DNA of 64,000 bases from the NCBI RefSeq assembly GCF_022808325.1, contig NZ_JALGCL010000003.1:1-64000 (forward strand). The letters are read 5' to 3'. This DNA comes from Cognatiluteimonas sedimenti (GTDB lineage Bacteria; Pseudomonadota; Gammaproteobacteria; Xanthomonadales; Xanthomonadaceae). Below are positions 62,025-64,000 of this stretch, piece after piece. The notes under the pieces were generated by a model. The model was given only the letters and a program-made list of their open reading frames with translations. It had not been told where the DNA came from and searched no databases. The translations under genes and the position numbers were made by a program. The stretch's first letter is position 1. Every line of letters starts with the position of its first letter.

Positions 62025-63761
62025 CTGGAGAGCCTGCACGCCATCGACCTGAGCCTGCTGGGGTTCGCGCTGCTGATCCTGGCCGGGATCGCCTCGTCGC
62101 TGCTTGCACGGCGCTTCGGCGCGCCGTTGCTGCTGGTGTTCCTGCTGCTCGGCCTGATGCTGGGCGTCGATGGCCCCGGTGGCATCCGCTATGCCGATAC
62201 CCGCTTCACCTACCTGGTCGGCTCGCTGTCGCTGGCGATCATCCTGTTCGACGGCGGCCTGCGCACGCGCGCGGTACATGTCCGTGGCAGCGTCGCGCCG
62301 GCGGTGCTGCTGGCCAGCGTCGGGGTGCTGGTCACCGCCGGCCTGACCGCGTTCGCGGCCACGAAGCTGCTAGACCTGCCGCCGCTGCAGGGGCTGCTGC
62401 TGGGCACGATCGTCGCCTCCACCGATGCGGCGGCGGTGTTCTTCCTGCTGCGCGCCGGCGGCCTGCACCTGGAGCGGCGCACCGGCGCGACGCTTGAAAT
62501 CGAATCCGGCAGCAACGACCCGGTCGCGGTGTTCCTGACCGTCGCCCTGACCACCTGGATCAACGGCGAGCAGGAAGGCGGCATCCCCGCGATCGCGCTG
62601 CACATGCTCTGGGCCGGCACCGCCGGGCTGGCGCTGGGCTACCTCGGCGGACGCCTGATCGTGGCCGCACTCAACAAGTACGACCTGCCCTCGGGCCTGC
62701 ACCCGTGGCTGGCGCTGGCCGGCGCCTTGACGCTGTTCGCGATCACCAACCTGATCGAGGGCAGCGGCTACCTCGCCGTGTACCTGGCCGGCATCGTCGT
62801 CGCCAACCGGCCGTTGCGCGCACGCAACCAGGTGATGTCGCTGCAGGACGCGGTGACCTGGTTCGCGCAGCTGGTGATGTTCCTGCTGCTGGGCCTGCTG
62901 GCGGCACCGCATGCGTTGTGGCCGATCCTGTGGCCGGCGCTGGGGGTGGCCGCGTTCCTGATGCTGGTGGCGCGGCCGGCGGCGGTGCTGCTGTGCCTGC
63001 TGCCGTTCCGCTACCGCGCGGCGGAGATCACCTTCATCTCCTGGACCGGCCTGCGCGGCGCGGTCGGCATCTTCCTGGCTTCGATCCCGCTGCTGGCGGG
63101 GCTGCCGAATGCCTGGCTGTACTTCAACGTTGCCTTCGTGGTGGTACTGGTGTCGCTGCTGGTGCAGGGCTGGACCCTGGCGCGCGCCGCGCACTGGCTG
63201 GGCGTGGCGGTGCCGCGCGCCGATCCCGACACGCGCCGCATCCAGCTCGATCTTCCGGGGCAACTGGAATACGACATGATCGGCTACCGCATCGCCCCAG
63301 GCAGCGCGGCCCTGCGCGGCGTGCAGTTGCCCGGGCGCGTGCGGCTGGCGATGGTGGTGCGCGCCGGCAAGGTGCTGCTGCCCGACGAATGCGATGCCTT
63401 CGCAGCGCACGACTACGCCTACTTCGTCGCCCCCGGTGGCCAGGCACCCCGGCTGGACTGGCTGTTCGCCGACGGCAGCGACGCCCGCGAGGCCGAGCAG
63501 GACACCTTCGGCAGCTTCATCCTGCCCGGCGACGTGCCGCTGGGCGAACTGGCGAAGTTCTACGGCCTGCCGATGCCCGCACGCATCGCCCGGGCGACCG
63601 CGGCGCAACTGTTCGACGAGCGTTTCGACGCGCAGCCCCAGGTCGGCGACCGGCTGGTGATCGCCCGCGCGGTGCTGGTGGCACGCGAAGTGCGTGACGA
63701 CCGTGTCACCCGCATCGGCCTCAAGTTCACCGGCGTCGGCGAGCGCCTGATCAGCGGCTGA
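62025..63761 (+). CDS. NhaP2/CvrA-type potassium/proton antiporter
   Basis: This antiporter (578 residues from 62025) has about twelve helices and two C-terminal soluble domains: a TrkA_C-like region and a CorC_HlyC-like end. NhaP2-type motifs are LLVFLLLGLMLGVDGPGG, TIVASTDAAAVFFLL with the ion-binding aspartate, and FISWTGLRGAVGIFLAS. The typical first helix is encoded upstream of 62127, yet no ATG, GTG or TTG exists in frame between the stop at 61992 and 62127. CTG 62025, with GGAG seven bases upstream, is the likely start; otherwise TTG 62127 gives 544 residues lacking that helix. Confidence 0.85.
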   Translation: MESLHAIDLSLLGFALLILAGIASSLLARRFGAPLLLVFLLLGLMLGVDGPGGIRYADTRFTYLVGSLSLAIILFDGGLRTRAVHVRGSVAPAVLLASVGVLVTAGLTAFAATKLLDLPPLQGLLLGTIVASTDAAAVFFLLRAGGLHLERRTGATLEIESGSNDPVAVFLTVALTTWINGEQEGGIPAIALHMLWAGTAGLALGYLGGRLIVAALNKYDLPSGLHPWLALAGALTLFAITNLIEGSGYLAVYLAGIVVANRPLRARNQVMSLQDAVTWFAQLVMFLLLGLLAAPHALWPILWPALGVAAFLMLVARPAAVLLCLLPFRYRAAEITFISWTGLRGAVGIFLASIPLLAGLPNAWLYFNVAFVVVLVSLLVQGWTLARAAHWLGVAVPRADPDTRRIQLDLPGQLEYDMIGYRIAPGSAALRGVQLPGRVRLAMVVRAGKVLLPDECDAFAAHDYAYFVAPGGQAPRLDWLFADGSDAREAEQDTFGSFILPGDVPLGELAKFYGLPMPARIARATAAQLFDERFDAQPQVGDRLVIARAVLVAREVRDDRVTRIGLKFTGVGERLISG

Positions 63762-63781
63762 GCGTCGCGCCCCGCACCTTC

Positions 63782-63899
63782 TGTGGGAGCGCCTTCAGGC
63801 GCGAGCTTTTTTCCCGAAACCTGTGCTGCAGATGCCTTCTTGCATGAAGTATCCAGGAGCTCGCGGCTGAAGCCGCTCCCACAAGAAGCCGCTCCCACA
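63782..63899. repeat. REP palindromes after the antiporter gene
   Basis: Copy 1 (63782-63807) and the inverted copy 2 (63858-63883) are complementary apart from two positions; the changes leave the inner hairpin intact in each copy (GCGCC-TTC-AGGCGC against GCGGC-TTC-AGCCGC). A truncated third copy (GAAGCCGCTCCCACA, 63885-63899) follows directly. Confidence 0.85.
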
Positions 63900-63910
63900 A
63901 ATGGATCGCC

Positions 63911-64000
63911 TCACTCCCGCGGCCAGACCTTGCGGTTGGGGTCGAACTCGGAGGTCGTCATGGTCGCGGCGCGCTGGCCGAAGCCGCACACCACGATCGG
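63911..64000 (-). CDS. 3' end of an unidentified gene (runs off the window)
   Basis: A minus-strand frame of 29 codons and a TGA enters from the right edge, ending with TSEFDPNRKVWPRE. The GC and codon pattern fits a coding region and the frame is open to the edge. The family is not recognisable from this fragment. It converges on the antiporter gene, with the REP elements between them. Confidence 0.5.
   Translation of the reverse strand, partial: PIVVCGFGQRAATMTTSEFDPNRKVWPRE

Overview
The window is about 64 kb of very GC-rich chromosome from a gammaproteobacterium of the family Lysobacteraceae/Xanthomonadaceae (Lysobacter, Luteimonas or a close relative; the genus is an inference). The clues are the gene order and content: dprA-smg-topA after a LysM gene, argS followed by a SPOR-domain gene, a dut-algC-type block next to radC, an algZ/algR pair beside hemC, DUF4124 and DUF5672 proteins, and imperfect REP palindromes with the GTAGGAGCGGCTTCAGCC arm. 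No phage, insertion sequence, plasmid gene, CRISPR array or rRNA operon is visible. Genes are tightly packed, and no stretch over 300 bases lacks a gene.

Layout. 1-4.8 kb: REP-like palindromes, a heptanucleotide tandem repeat, a small membrane protein, a lipocalin, a patatin phospholipase with a WYL regulator, and two envelope proteins. 4.9-10.2 kb: a molybdopterin / iron-sulfur / membrane-anchor oxidoreductase of the SoeABC (sulfite dehydrogenase) type with a YbjQ-like gene inside the cluster. 10.2-13.9 kb (minus): carboxylesterase, LytTR two-component pair, hemC. 14.1-18.7 kb: a secreted protein of unknown function, a SufR-like iron-sulfur regulator with a lipoprotein, and VOC, OsmC and NRDE proteins. 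18.7-23.2 kb (minus): tRNA-Ile2(CAU), a sorbosone-dehydrogenase-type lipoprotein with a membrane partner, rpoD, dtd. 23.4-32.8 kb: surface-glycan genes: an LpxL-like acyltransferase, two bPH2 membrane proteins, GT2, a methyltransferase and a DUF5672 protein on plus, facing an O-antigen-ligase/glycosyltransferase fusion and a GT39-type transferase on minus.

32.9-44.8 kb: rsmB-fmt-def on minus, divergent from LysM-dprA-smg-topA-tsaC, then two paralogous DUF4124 proteins, an SDR enzyme and a small lipoprotein. 44.9-49.0 kb (minus): coaC, coaB, dut and a membrane-anchored phosphomannomutase/phosphoglucomutase; coaC and coaB, normally one gene, are two overlapping frames here. 49.1-57.3 kb: radC, argS, a SPOR protein, an SDR, divergent speA/speE (polyamine synthesis) and a PAP2-family protein. 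57.4-64.0 kb: a TPR-GGDEF diguanylate cyclase, a PII protein, ubiK, comM, a NhaP2-type antiporter flanked by REP palindromes, and the 3' end of one more gene.

No wholly new system stands out. The observations most worth following are: a recurrent -10-like hexamer exactly 6-7 bp before the ATG of about a dozen genes (predicted leaderless mRNAs); the split coaB/coaC; the ligase-glycosyltransferase fusion; duplicated 3' gene tails after soeB and around the PAP2 gene; a PAP2 protein with its motif-2 histidine replaced; and an antiporter whose conserved N-terminus has no ATG, GTG or TTG start.
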